DNA from: Flammeovirga sp. SJP92
GTDB taxonomy: Bacteria; Bacteroidota; Bacteroidia; Cytophagales; Flammeovirgaceae
DNA length: 64,000 bases
Assembly (NCBI RefSeq): GCF_001583495.1
Contig: NZ_LQAQ01000061.1
Coordinates: 310,001 to 374,000, forward strand
Direction of reading: 5' to 3'
Shown: one piece after another, positions 1 to 8,793 of the stretch
How the letters are laid out: each line of letters opens with the position of its first letter
How positions within the stretch are numbered: the stretch's first letter is position 1
The notes under the pieces: generated by a model
Databases searched by the model: none
What the model was told of the DNA's origin: nothing
What the model saw: the letters and a program-made list of their open reading frames with translations, nothing else
Translations under genes and position numbers: made by a program

Positions 1-53
1 CAAAAAGGTAGTACTCACATGCAATTTAATTTAAGATTTAAAAAACAAACTTA

Positions 54-61
54 TATCTTTG
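54..61 (+). promoter_or_regulatory. Putative -7 promoter box for infB
   Basis: TATCTTTG matches the Bacteroidota -7 consensus TAnnTTTG. No clear -33 TTTG lies at the usual spacing, so only half of the promoter is supported. Transcription would start near position 68 and give a leader of about 140 nt. This would let infB be transcribed apart from any upstream nusA. Confidence 0.5.
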
Positions 62-137
62 CACTTTAGGAGTATTCATGTATTTCGGGTTGTCATTGAA
101 ATCACTCCTTTCATTTAAACTTGATAGTTTAAAAAAA

Positions 138-153
138 TAAAGCTTCGGCTTTA
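138..153 (+). promoter_or_regulatory. UUCG-tetraloop hairpin in the infB leader
   Basis: A 6-bp perfect stem (TAAAGC/GCTTTA) closes a TTCG loop, an unusually stable RNA hairpin. It lies about 50 nt before the infB start codon. A role in mRNA stability or control is inference. Confidence 0.45.
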
Positions 154-165
154 AATTGAATTGCT

Positions 166-192
166 GTGAAGCAATAATTTGAATTAGTATTA
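166..192 (+). repeat. Fragment of the dispersed ~160-bp element
   Basis: These 27 bases match the right half of the full element at 19439-19598 at 23 of 27 positions, and all four differences are transitions. The rest of the element is not recognisable here. It ends 13 bp before the infB start codon. Confidence 0.5.
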
Positions 193-205
193 CGAAAAGG
201 AATAT

Positions 206-3200
206 ATGGCAGATCAAAAGATGATCAGAATCGGCCAGGCGGCCAAGAAATTAAACGTTGGACACTCAACGATAATCGAGCAGCTGAAGAAGAAGAATAT
301 CGAAATTGATTCTCCTTCTCCAAATGGGAAGATTACGCTTGAGCAATTTGAAATGCTTAAAAAAATGAATGCAAAGTCAATGCAGGAAAAAGAAGAAGCA
401 TCTCAAATTTCTATATCGTCACAGGTAGGAAATACTGTTATTGAGTCTAAGAAGAAAAAAGGACCAAAAACAGAAGAGAAAGAAGACGATCATCTGATCA
501 TCAAGAATTCTGCTACATCCGAAAATACGAAAAGCGAAAAAGAAGGTCAACCTAAAAAGGCTGAACCAGAAACATATAGTGGTCGCCCAGGTCTTAAAGT
601 AGTTGGGAAAATTGATCTCAATGAAAATAAAAAGAAAGCTGAGGCACCAAAACCAAAACAAGAAACTCCAAAGCCTGAACAGAAAAAGCAAGAAGCTCCT
701 AAAAAGGAAACTCCTGCACCTGCTCCTAAGGCTGAGGAAAAGAAAGTAGCCAGCACTCCTGCTACTCCTCCAAAAGCTGAAAAGCCGAAAGAAGAGAAGA
801 AGGAAGTAAAACCTGAGGTAAAAAAGCCCGTAAAAAGCGAGCCGAAACAAGAAACCTCAAAAGAAGCAAATAAAGCTCCAGAGAAGAAATCTGAGCAACC
901 AACGCAAGAAGTGAAGAAAAAAGAACAAAATCCTCCGCAAACTCAAAAAGTTGAGAAAGCGAATACGCCTGCAACGGCAAGCGAAAGTCAAGATCAATCA
1001 TCTGATAGTGCAACAGGTGCAACTGATTCTACAATCAACGCCAAGGCCGATGAATTAAAAGGTCTTACTGTAGTCGGTAAAGTCGATCTTTCATCATTTG
1101 AAAATCGCCGTAAGAAAAAACCGAAACCAGTAGCTTCATCGGATGACAAAGGTGCTCCTCAGAAAAAACGTAAGAGAAAACGCGTTCCTGTAGGAAATTC
1201 TGAAAACCCTCAAGGTAGACAGCAAGGTCAAGGCCAAGGTGGCAACAGACAAGGCGGTCAAGGTGGTAACAGAAACCAAGGTCAAGGCCAAGGCGGCAAC
1301 AGACAAGGCGGTCAAGGTGGTAACAGAAACCAAGGAGGCCAAGGTGGCAACAGACCAGGCGGACAAGGTGGCAACAGAAACCAAGGAGGCCAAGGTGGTA
1401 ACAGACCAGGCGGACAAGGTGGTAACAGAAACCAAGGTCAAGGCCAAGGTGGTAACAGACCAGGCGGACAAGGTGGTAACAGAAACCAAGGTCAAGGCCA
1501 AGGTGGTAACAAGCCAGGAGAAAAAACTTTCCGTAATGCGGACGCTACTTCACAAAGAGGACAAGGCGGAAAAGGCGGAAACAACAAGAAGAAAAAAGGC
1601 AAATTATCAGAGAAGGATATCCAATCTGGAATGAAGAAAGCGAACCAACAGCTTAATCAGTCTGGATTCAAATCTACTCGTGGTAAACATAAACAAGCCA
1701 AAAAGAATAAGCGTGAAGCGGAAAACGAAGCACGTTTACAAAGAGAGGCAGCAGAATCGCATATCATTACAGTTACTGAGTTCATTTCTACAAGTGAGCT
1801 AGCAACAATGATGGATATCCCTGTAAGTGATATCATCATGACATGTATGAATAATGGTATGTTCATCTCAATCAACCAACGTCTTGACAAAGAGACAATC
1901 GAGTTGATTACTACTGAATATAACTTCGAGGCTAAATTCGCTTCAGCAGAAGAAGAAGTTGATGCTCCATTGGAGAAAGAAGATAAGCCAGAAGATTTAC
2001 AAGAAAGAGCGCCTATCGTTACAATCATGGGTCACGTTGACCACGGTAAAACGTCATTACTTGACTACATCCGTGATGCAAACGTAGCTGATGGTGAAGC
2101 AGGTGGTATCACGCAGCACATTGGTGCATATGATGTGATGACAAAGACAGGTAAGAAAATTGCCTTCCTTGATACACCAGGTCACGAAGCCTTTACAGCC
2201 ATGCGTGCTCGTGGTGCTAAGGTAACTGACGTTGCTATTATCGTAGTAGCAGCCGATGATCAGGTAATGCCTCAAACAAAAGAAGCAATCAACCACGCAT
2301 TATCAGCTGAAGTGCCGATCGTAATCGCGATCAACAAGGTAGATAAGCCAAATGCGAACGTAGATAATATTAAAACTCAACTTTCAGCATTGAATATCCT
2401 TGTTGAAGATTGGGGTGGTAAATACCAAGCTTTCGAAATCTCTGCAAAATTCGGTCAAGGTATTGAAGAATTACTAGAAGGTGTACTTCTTGAAGCAGAA
2501 GTATTAGAATTGAAAGCTAATCCTAACAAAAACGCTGTAGGTACAGTAGTTGAAGCATCTCTTGATAAAGGACGTGGTTACTTAGCAACAGTTCTTGTTC
2601 AAGCAGGTACAATGAAAGTAGGTGATGTAATGCTTGCTGGTGGTTACTATGGTAAAGTGAAAGCAATGCTTGACCATAGAGGTCATAGAGTAGCAGAAGC
2701 TGGTCCTTCTACACCAGTTCAGGTATTAGGTCTTTCAGGTGCTCCTCAAGCAGGTGATAAACTGAATGTACTAGATACAGAACGTGAAGCGAGAGAAATT
2801 GCTAACAAGCGTGAGCAATTAGCACGTGAGCAAAGCTTAAGAGCTTCTCAGCGTCCTAACCTAGACCTATTCAAGCGTCTTGCTCAAGGTGAGTTACAAC
2901 AATTGAACTTGATCATCAAAGGTGACGTGGATGGTTCAGTGGAAGCATTATCAGATTCATTACTGAAACTTTCTAACGATGAAGTAGAAGTAAGAATTAT
3001 CCATAAAGGTGTGGGTGCCCTTACTGAATCGGATATCCTATTAGCAGCAGCTGACAAGGAGAACCCTACAATGATCATCGGTTTCCAAGTTCGTCCTACG
3101 CCAAATGCAAGAAAGCTTGCTGAAAACGAAGGTATCGAAGTTCGTCATTACTCTGTAATCTATAACGCTATCGACGATGTGAAAGCGGCTATGGAAGGTC

Positions 3201-3535
3201 TTCTTGAGCCAGATATGGAAGAGAAAATCGTGGGTAACGTTGAAGTTCGTGAAGTATTCAAAATCTCTAAAGTGGGTACAGTTGCCGGTTGTTACGTTAC
3301 AGACGGTTACATCAAGCGTAACTCTAAAATCCGCTTGATCCGTGAAGGTGTTGTAATCTACGGTGGTACTGACGGTGGAGAAATTGGAGCACTGAAACGT
3401 TTCAAAGACGATGTAAACGAAGTGAAGTTCGGTTACGAGTGTGGTTTAAGTATTGCCAACTACAACGATATCAAAGTGGGTGACGTTGTTGAAGCATTCG
3501 AAATCACTGAAACTAAACGTACATTGAAATCATAG
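206..3535 (+). CDS. infB: Translation initiation factor IF-2
   Basis: IF-2 is the GTPase that brings initiator tRNA to the 30S subunit and promotes 50S joining in the cytoplasm. The 1109-residue protein starts with an IF2_N helical domain (about residues 6-54). A long Lys/Glu/Pro/Ala-rich linker follows, then a Gly/Gln/Asn/Arg tract (about 336-435), a second IF2_N-like segment, and the GTPase domain. G1 GHVDHGKT lies near residue 609, G3 DTPGHE near 656 and G4 NKVD near 710; domains II-IV run to the end. It is longer than E. coli IF-2 (890), entirely because of the linker. AAAGG 8 bp upstream supports the ATG at 206. A strong terminator follows, and no neighbouring gene shares the transcript in this window. 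Confidence 0.98.
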   Translation: MADQKMIRIGQAAKKLNVGHSTIIEQLKKKNIEIDSPSPNGKITLEQFEMLKKMNAKSMQEKEEASQISISSQVGNTVIESKKKKGPKTEEKEDDHLIIKNSATSENTKSEKEGQPKKAEPETYSGRPGLKVVGKIDLNENKKKAEAPKPKQETPKPEQKKQEAPKKETPAPAPKAEEKKVASTPATPPKAEKPKEEKKEVKPEVKKPVKSEPKQETSKEANKAPEKKSEQPTQEVKKKEQNPPQTQKVEKANTPATASESQDQSSDSATGATDSTINAKADELKGLTVVGKVDLSSFENRRKKKPKPVASSDDKGAPQKKRKRKRVPVGNSENPQGRQQGQGQGGNRQGGQGGNRNQGQGQGGNRQGGQGGNRNQGGQGGNRPGGQGGNRNQGGQGGNRPGGQGGNRNQGQGQGGNRPGGQGGNRNQGQGQGGNKPGEKTFRNADATSQRGQGGKGGNNKKKKGKLSEKDIQSGMKKANQQLNQSGFKSTRGKHKQAKKNKREAENEARLQREAAESHIITVTEFISTSELATMMDIPVSDIIMTCMNNGMFISINQRLDKETIELITTEYNFEAKFASAEEEVDAPLEKEDKPEDLQERAPIVTIMGHVDHGKTSLLDYIRDANVADGEAGGITQHIGAYDVMTKTGKKIAFLDTPGHEAFTAMRARGAKVTDVAIIVVAADDQVMPQTKEAINHALSAEVPIVIAINKVDKPNANVDNIKTQLSALNILVEDWGGKYQAFEISAKFGQGIEELLEGVLLEAEVLELKANPNKNAVGTVVEASLDKGRGYLATVLVQAGTMKVGDVMLAGGYYGKVKAMLDHRGHRVAEAGPSTPVQVLGLSGAPQAGDKLNVLDTEREAREIANKREQLAREQSLRASQRPNLDLFKRLAQGELQQLNLIIKGDVDGSVEALSDSLLKLSNDEVEVRIIHKGVGALTESDILLAAADKENPTMIIGFQVRPTPNARKLAENEGIEVRHYSVIYNAIDDVKAAMEGLLEPDMEEKIVGNVEVREVFKISKVGTVAGCYVTDGYIKRNSKIRLIREGVVIYGGTDGGEIGALKRFKDDVNEVKFGYECGLSIANYNDIKVGDVVEAFEITETKRTLKS
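1213..1512 (+). repeat. In-frame minisatellite encoding GGQGGNR units in IF-2
   Basis: About 300 bp of near-identical short units encode ten GGNR motifs plus one GGNK. They are spaced by Q, NQ, P or NQGQ linkers in a mostly regular alternation. Synonymous differences (GGCAAC/GGTAAC) are scattered through the units. The copy number is likely to vary between strains. Confidence 0.9.
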
Positions 3536-3562
3536 TTTAAGCAATTAAACTTATACATATTG

Positions 3563-3601
3563 AGAGGCTGATTTATTCATTTAAATCAGCCTCTTTTTTT
3601 G
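3563..3601 (+). terminator. Rho-independent terminator of infB
   Basis: A 13-bp perfect stem (3563-3575 with 3582-3594) is followed by a T7 run, 27 bp after the infB stop codon. Confidence 0.9.
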
Positions 3602-3720
3602 TATCATCTGACCTTAAAAAAGATAATTATTATTGATATAGTTTAACAAGGAATTGTGCTTAAAAAAGCGGATATTACTACAGAATACAAAGTATTTTTT
3701 GATCTAAATAAATAAATGAA

Positions 3721-5460
3721 ATGTTACGTTATTTTATTACTATCACACTATCAATTATAGGCCTTCAGTGTTTTGCACAAGGCTTTTTAAGAACTGAAGG
3801 CACAGAGATCGTCAATAACAACGGACCTGTAATCATAAGAAGTATTGGTACTGGCAACTGGATGATTCAAGAAGGTTATATGATGCAGTCCACCGATGCA
3901 AAAATCAATACGCATACACAGTTCAGAACTAAACTCGAAGAAAATATAGGCAAGGAGAAAACTGCTGAGTTTTATGATGTTTGGCTGGAAAACCATTTCA
4001 CAAAAACCGACCTCGACTCTATGAAAGCTTGGGGGTTTAATGCGGTAAGAGTTGCCCTTCACTACAAATGGTTCACATTACCGATTGAAGCGGAAAAAGT
4101 GAAAAATGGGAAAATTAAGCATACTTGGTTAAAGGAAGGATTTGATTACACAGACAAATTAATGGAATGGTGTACTGAAAATGAAATGTATCTGATTTTT
4201 GATATGCATGGAGCGCCAGGTGGTCAAGGTAAGGATGCCAATATTTCTGATTATGATGAATCGCTCCCCTCTCTATGGGATAGTGAATTAAACAAAGAGA
4301 AATTAGAACAGCTATGGATAAAAATCGCTAAACGCTATAAAGATGAAAAATGGGTGGGAGGTTATGATCTTATCAATGAACCCAATTGGAAATTCAAAAA
4401 CACTGGATCGGATAATGGATGTGGCTGTAATGATAATGATGAAATTTGGGACTTACATGCAAGGTTAACGAAAGCAATCAGAACTGTGGATAAAAACCAT
4501 ATTGTCTATATTTCTGGTAACTGCTGGGGCAATAATTATGAAAGCTTCGACCAACATGATTTAAAAAATGCAGACGACAATATGGCAATAACCTTCCATA
4601 AATACTGGACTTTTAATACTGACGCTTCTGTTCAAGGGTGGATTGATATGAGAGAAAAATATCAAATGCCTCTATGGATGAGTGAAGCAGGTGAAAATTC
4701 TAATACATGGTTCTCTGATTGTATTTCACTTTTTGAGAAAAATAATATTGGATGGTCATGGTGGCCGGTCAAAAAGCAACGTGTCAATAACGTTTTGAAA
4801 GTAAAAACACCTGACTCTTATTATAAGCTTCTTGGTGCATGGGAAAAAGGAGAGAACTTATCAGGAGAGGAAACTTTCCAAGCAGTTATGGACTATGCTG
4901 AAAGCCATAAAATTGAAAACTGTGAAGTGGCAAATGATGTAATTTATGCTATGATTGGTCAGATCAACAATGACAAAACAAAACCATTCAAAGAGCACAA
5001 AACCAATCAGGATATTCTTTTTGCAGATTATGACATGGGCAAGAATCATTTTGCCTATTATGACAAGATTTCAGCAAACTACCATATTGATATGAATGCA
5101 GAAAGAGCACTTTGGAATACTGGTTTTCAGTATAGAAATGATGGAGTAGATATAAAAATTGTAGACAATACTCCTATTGTTGCATGGACTGAAGAAGGCG
5201 AATGGATGAAATACACCATCAAAACCAACAAGAAGCAAAGTAGCATCATTAAAATAACCTATCAGAATCAAGGAGAAGAGGCCAAGGTTCGAATAAGTTC
5301 TGGTCTTGAAAATATCATTACTACACTGCCAAGTACTTCCAAGAACTGGAAAACCATACAATCAGAAACTCTTAAGTTACAAGAAGGAGAGAATACAATC
5401 ATTTTTTACATTATCAAAGGCGACCTCCAGCTCAAAAGTTTTAAGATTGAATCAAAATAA
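3721..5460 (+). CDS. Secreted GH5 endoglucanase-like glycoside hydrolase with C-terminal CBM6-like module
   Basis: This is a retaining beta-glycanase of the GH5 type, exported through a signal peptide (about residues 1-19, ending CFA-QG). The (beta/alpha)8 domain spans about 25-380. The acid/base motif LINEPNW places Glu220 and the nucleophile motif MSEAGE places Glu322; both catalytic residues are present. After a linker, residues about 440-577 resemble a CBM6 beta-sandwich (YRNDGVDI and EGEWMKYTI motifs, a GEN turn and a final LKSFKIE strand). There is no T9SS sorting domain, so the end location may be periplasm or medium. It is monocistronic, with a terminator just after the stop. It lies close to the laminarin locus but on the opposite strand. 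The substrate is probably a beta-glucan, but the GH5 subfamily cannot be set by eye. Confidence 0.85.
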   Translation: MLRYFITITLSIIGLQCFAQGFLRTEGTEIVNNNGPVIIRSIGTGNWMIQEGYMMQSTDAKINTHTQFRTKLEENIGKEKTAEFYDVWLENHFTKTDLDSMKAWGFNAVRVALHYKWFTLPIEAEKVKNGKIKHTWLKEGFDYTDKLMEWCTENEMYLIFDMHGAPGGQGKDANISDYDESLPSLWDSELNKEKLEQLWIKIAKRYKDEKWVGGYDLINEPNWKFKNTGSDNGCGCNDNDEIWDLHARLTKAIRTVDKNHIVYISGNCWGNNYESFDQHDLKNADDNMAITFHKYWTFNTDASVQGWIDMREKYQMPLWMSEAGENSNTWFSDCISLFEKNNIGWSWWPVKKQRVNNVLKVKTPDSYYKLLGAWEKGENLSGEETFQAVMDYAESHKIENCEVANDVIYAMIGQINNDKTKPFKEHKTNQDILFADYDMGKNHFAYYDKISANYHIDMNAERALWNTGFQYRNDGVDIKIVDNTPIVAWTEEGEWMKYTIKTNKKQSSIIKITYQNQGEEAKVRISSGLENIITTLPSTSKNWKTIQSETLKLQEGENTIIFYIIKGDLQLKSFKIESK

Positions 5461-5469
5461 TAGCAAGTC

Positions 5470-5508
5470 ACCTTCATTTTCAATTGTAGAAAATGAAGGT
5501 TTTTTTTT
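5470..5508 (+). terminator. Terminator of the GH5 gene
   Basis: A 12-bp perfect stem (5470-5481 with 5489-5500) is followed by a run of T residues. Confidence 0.9.
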
Positions 5509-5610
5509 CATAAAATAAGAAAATCACTAATGGAATGATGGACTCTTTTATTAGTCGTAAATTCTTAGATATTTTTAGCTGTGAGAGCTAACTATAAAAC
5601 TTAAATAAAA

Positions 5611-5919
5611 ATGAAAAAATTAATAGCAGGACTTGTCCTTATGACGTTGCTTACGTCGTGTTATAACACTAGACTATTTGTCGGTGACGCAAAACCTACA
5701 GACACTTTAGAAGAAGTTAATAAAGTCTGGACCAATCATTTACTTTTCGGACTAGTTCCATTAGACAACGCTCGTCAAAACCCTTCAGATTATCTACCTG
5801 ATAATCAAGAAAACTATGTTATTAAAACGAATACTAGTTTCCTAAATGGACTTGTCAGTGGAGTCACTTTCGGTATTTATTCACCAACACAAACTATTTA
5901 TTATATCCCAAAAAAATAA
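5611..5919 (+). CDS. Bor-like small lipoprotein
   Basis: A 102-residue lipoprotein with a type II signal peptide and lipobox LLTSC (Cys17). The C-terminal stretch FLNGLVSGVTFGIYSPTQ resembles the FVNGLLGFITLGIYTP signature of phage-lambda Bor, a surface lipoprotein linked to serum survival. The length (~100) also fits that family. In Bacteroidota such proteins are common outside phages, and no phage gene is nearby. It has its own transcript: the GH5 terminator lies upstream and a 16-bp hairpin with a T run follows at 6106-6148. The molecular role is unknown, and the Bor assignment rests on the C-terminal motif. Confidence 0.65.
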   Translation: MKKLIAGLVLMTLLTSCYNTRLFVGDAKPTDTLEEVNKVWTNHLLFGLVPLDNARQNPSDYLPDNQENYVIKTNTSFLNGLVSGVTFGIYSPTQTIYYIPKK

Positions 5920-5944
5920 ATTGATCATCGGTTTACTCTCATAA

Positions 5945-6105
5945 GAGCATGTTTGGAATATATTTTTTAGAAGTAAATATTTTCCATTTTAGGTTGTGAG
6001 GAAATTAATTTCTGAAAAAATAGTGGTTCTATAGTTGATGAAATTCATAAACTCCCGTTCTGAAAGCGTGAATGTTTACTAAAAGAGATGTTTTAAACAT
6101 GCTTT
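5945..6105. repeat. 161-bp element with inverted GAGCATGTTT ends
   Basis: The left end GAGCATGTTTGGAA (5945-5958) is mirrored by TTTAAACATGCTTT (6092-6105), leaving AGCATGTTTnnAA as imperfect terminal inverted repeats. The same 14-mer recurs at 43711 and 46318. No open reading frame lies inside. A MITE-like or structured-repeat nature is inference. Confidence 0.5.
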
Positions 6106-6148
6106 AAAGGGATTGTTATAATTTTCAGTTATAACAATCCCTTTTTTT
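6106..6148 (+). terminator. Strong terminator downstream of the Bor-like gene
   Basis: A 16-bp perfect stem (6106-6121 with 6129-6144) runs into a T7 tract. It lies directly against the 161-bp repeat element. Confidence 0.85.
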
Positions 6149-6348
6149 GATGAATATTACATGAAAACCAGATAAATAAGGAATTCTCCCAAAAAAAATT
6201 AAATTATTAAAACCATCATCTTAAACACAAAATTCTTATTGCAAGTACTAGAGAATCAGAAGAAGTATTGAGCATAGTCAAGAAGCTTACCTTATCATGA
6301 AATTGATTCTTTGTTGGTACTTATGTTTCACATCTTATTCATAAAAAC

Positions 6349-6771
6349 ATGGCAAAACCCAACACACTACTGATCAATAAATTAAGAGAAGCAGCCTCCA
6401 ATATAGCATCAGGAAAAGATTACAATTGGGGACATGTAGGAAAATGCAATTGTGGGCATTTAGTCCAAGCAATTACTCCTATGGACTCCAAAGATATTTA
6501 CTATACCGCACAGCGTCAAAAATTAGACGAGTGGAGTGAATTTGCCCATGACTATTGTCCTGCAAGTGGTATGCCTGTAGACAATATGATAGATACACTG
6601 CTAGATGCAGGTCTGGAAGTACAAGATATTCCTCACTTAGAATACCTTTCTAATACAAAAGTACTGAGCGAACTGCCTGGTGGATTTAGGTATTTGCAAA
6701 AAGGCAGTAAAGAGGACGCTATCACTTACATGAAAACTTGGGCAGACGTTCTTGAAAAAGAGTTAGTATAA
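6349..6771 (+). CDS. Conserved protein of unknown function with CNCGH motif
   Basis: I do not recognise this 140-residue soluble protein. It has no signal peptide or membrane segment. The motif KCNCGHLVQ (about residues 33-41) and Cys71 (DYCPASGMP) might bind metal, but that is only a guess. The C-terminal half is helical with charged residues. ATG follows a plain AT-rich leader without a clear Shine-Dalgarno, as is common in Bacteroidota. It stands alone and converges on the GH16 gene, sharing the hairpin at 6885-6911. Codon use looks ordinary. Confidence 0.75.
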   Translation: MAKPNTLLINKLREAASNIASGKDYNWGHVGKCNCGHLVQAITPMDSKDIYYTAQRQKLDEWSEFAHDYCPASGMPVDNMIDTLLDAGLEVQDIPHLEYLSNTKVLSELPGGFRYLQKGSKEDAITYMKTWADVLEKELV

Positions 6772-6884
6772 AGATCTTAATAAACTACTAACAACTGACA
6801 ATTTAGTTTCAATATGTCCTACTATCATTAGTTTATTTTAAGCTTTGATAATTAAGCTGACATTCAAAATTCATTATAGCCAAA

Positions 6885-6911
6885 AGGGTCGAAGTATAAT
6901 ACTTCGACCCT
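6885..6911 (-). terminator. Terminator between convergent genes (end of the GH16 operon)
   Basis: A 12-bp perfect stem (6885-6896 with 6900-6911) is followed by TTTT on the minus strand. It can serve the GH16 transcript and, less well, the plus-strand gene. Confidence 0.75.
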
Positions 6912-6933
6912 AATTTATTGGAAAATAAAACTG

Positions 6934-8793
6934 TTACTCACAGATCATTCTTAATGTTATTTGCTCTGATTTCGAATAAGCATTGATAATATAAAGTCCT
7001 GCACTTAACTGCTCTAATTGTACTGTGTTATTAACTACATTTTTATAATGTTCTATAACTCTACCTTGAAGGTCCATAATTTCAATCTCGTCAACACTTG
7101 TTCCAAATATTTTTAATGATCCATTTCCTGAAATTGGGTTGGGATACACTCTTACATTTTCATTCGAAAAGCTGTCTGTAGATAAGGGAATATCATCGAT
7201 ACAACCACAATTATCATCACTTGTGATTCTGGTGTCTGAACTCTCACTTTCAGAAAAAGTAAAACTACCTATCTCAAAAGCTCCTCTTTTCGGAGTTGAA
7301 AAAATACCGTAATTGATATACATTCTAATACCTCCAATTTCTTTCAAATCCAGTTTTGAGGGATCATATTGATAACTCAAACTCCATAGGTTACAATCAT
7401 CATTTAGCTGATTAAAATTAGATTCAAAAATATCCCCATCAATCACATTACCAGAAGCATCCAATAAATCAATTCTCAACATCTTGGGTGCTAATCCTTT
7501 TCCGAATTTTAAATTAATACTAAAGTTATTATGATTCTCGAAGGAATAAATATCCTTAAAGTGGTATTCAATTCTAGGATTTGAAGTTGGATCACTGACA
7601 TCAAATTTCACACAAGTCAACGTATCATTGCTACTCACCTCAAAATTAGGATCTACAGCATCAGAACTACCTTCTACCTGTGCCTGCGTCAGCCATAATG
7701 AGCTTCCATTTTCATTATTAGAATTAAAAGTTAATGTTGATTGAGTGGGTACACCTTGGTTGATACTCAAATCATAAGAAGAAGTATAGGTATTGCACTC
7801 CCCTGCTACAGAAGCAGTAATGGTTGATCCATTAACTTCATCCCCCCAGAGTACAGTAATTTTATTTGTATTTTCTCCAGCTATGATCTCCGCTCCTTCA
7901 GGTAAAGTCCAAGTCACTTCTCCTATAGCCCCAGAGGCCGTGTAGATAGACTGTTCTCCTTTGCTGATAACCTTTGGTCCAGTAATACTTAACTCAGGTG
8001 TTATGTTTTGATAAACCCTTACATATTCCACTTCCATTGTGGCCGGTAATTTTGAATCATCAGTTGGGCCTCCTGCCCCTCCCCAATTGCCTCCCATGGC
8101 AATGTTCATCAAGAGATGAAAACGTTTATCAAAAGGCCATTGCTGATAATTTCCATGCTTTGAAAAGGTGAAATATTGCTGATCATCAAGATATACCTTT
8201 ATTTCATCTTCTGTCCATTCCAATTTATAAGTATGAAAAGCTGTAGATACATCCAAATCAGTAATGCTTTTACCGACTTGAGTTCCTATGGAATGATTGT
8301 AAGCTTCTGTGTGTACTGTGGCGTGAACCACATTTTGGTCATATCCAACATGTTCCATAATATCAATTTCACCAGATGCTGGCCATCCACCATATTCCCA
8401 GTCTGTAGGCAACATCCATATGGCAGGCCAAGTTCCCTGCCCTGTTGGAAGTTTGGCTCTCACTTCTATTTTTCCATAGAGCCAATCACCCGTATTTTTT
8501 GAAATTACTCTTGCAGAAGTATAAGACTTGCCTCCAAAACTTTCCTTTCGGGCGGTAATTTTCAGAGCACCTCCAGATACTTGTGCATTTGTCAAACGAT
8601 CAGTGTAATATTGATCTTCGTTATTGCCCCAGCCGTTTCCTCCTATATCAAAGCTCCATTTCTCAGGATCAGGAGCTCCGTTATATTCAAATTCATCAGA
8701 CCAAACTAATTCATAACATTCCTGAGCTTGAATAGGATGTATTAATAGAGAGAAAAAGAGAAGTAGTACTATATTTTTCATAGTTGTTTTCAT
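6934..8793 (-). CDS. Secreted GH16 laminarinase with T9SS sorting domain
   Basis: An endo-beta-1,3-glucanase of the GH16 laminarinase type, predicted to cut laminarin outside the cell. The signal peptide covers residues 1-23. The GH16 jelly roll (about 25-265) carries the intact ExDxxE motif GEIDIMEHVG, with nucleophile Glu142, Asp144 and acid/base Glu147. A PKD-like region (about 268-345) is followed by a CBM-like region (~355-510). The end is a type IX secretion C-terminal domain (about 548-619) starting VYPNPISG and containing IMDLQGRV. The last four bases of the preceding GH16 lipoprotein gene (ATGA) overlap its start, so the two are probably translated in tandem. It is the only locus enzyme with a T9SS tag, so it probably makes the first cuts. 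Confidence 0.93.
   Translation of the reverse strand: MKTTMKNIVLLLFFSLLIHPIQAQECYELVWSDEFEYNGAPDPEKWSFDIGGNGWGNNEDQYYTDRLTNAQVSGGALKITARKESFGGKSYTSARVISKNTGDWLYGKIEVRAKLPTGQGTWPAIWMLPTDWEYGGWPASGEIDIMEHVGYDQNVVHATVHTEAYNHSIGTQVGKSITDLDVSTAFHTYKLEWTEDEIKVYLDDQQYFTFSKHGNYQQWPFDKRFHLLMNIAMGGNWGGAGGPTDDSKLPATMEVEYVRVYQNITPELSITGPKVISKGEQSIYTASGAIGEVTWTLPEGAEIIAGENTNKITVLWGDEVNGSTITASVAGECNTYTSSYDLSINQGVPTQSTLTFNSNNENGSSLWLTQAQVEGSSDAVDPNFEVSSNDTLTCVKFDVSDPTSNPRIEYHFKDIYSFENHNNFSINLKFGKGLAPKMLRIDLLDASGNVIDGDIFESNFNQLNDDCNLWSLSYQYDPSKLDLKEIGGIRMYINYGIFSTPKRGAFEIGSFTFSESESSDTRITSDDNCGCIDDIPLSTDSFSNENVRVYPNPISGNGSLKIFGTSVDEIEIMDLQGRVIEHYKNVVNNTVQLEQLSAGLYIINAYSKSEQITLRMICE

Larger units (their letters stand above)
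5920..6348. other. Intergenic region with a repeat element and a terminator
   Basis: The gap holds the GAGCATGTTT element (5945-6105) and a strong terminator (6106-6148). From 6149 to 6348 only AT-rich sequence is seen, with no clear promoter box or small gene. Confidence 0.6.

Noticed and set aside
9-19. GTAGTACTCAC near the window start as another copy of the dispersed element
   Set aside because: Only the short GTACTCAC core matches, in the opposite orientation to the fragment at 166-192; it may be chance.
1136-1501. Open frames on both strands within the Gly-rich repeat of infB
   Set aside because: They arise from the periodic repeat and lie inside a certain gene; their products are low-complexity shadows.
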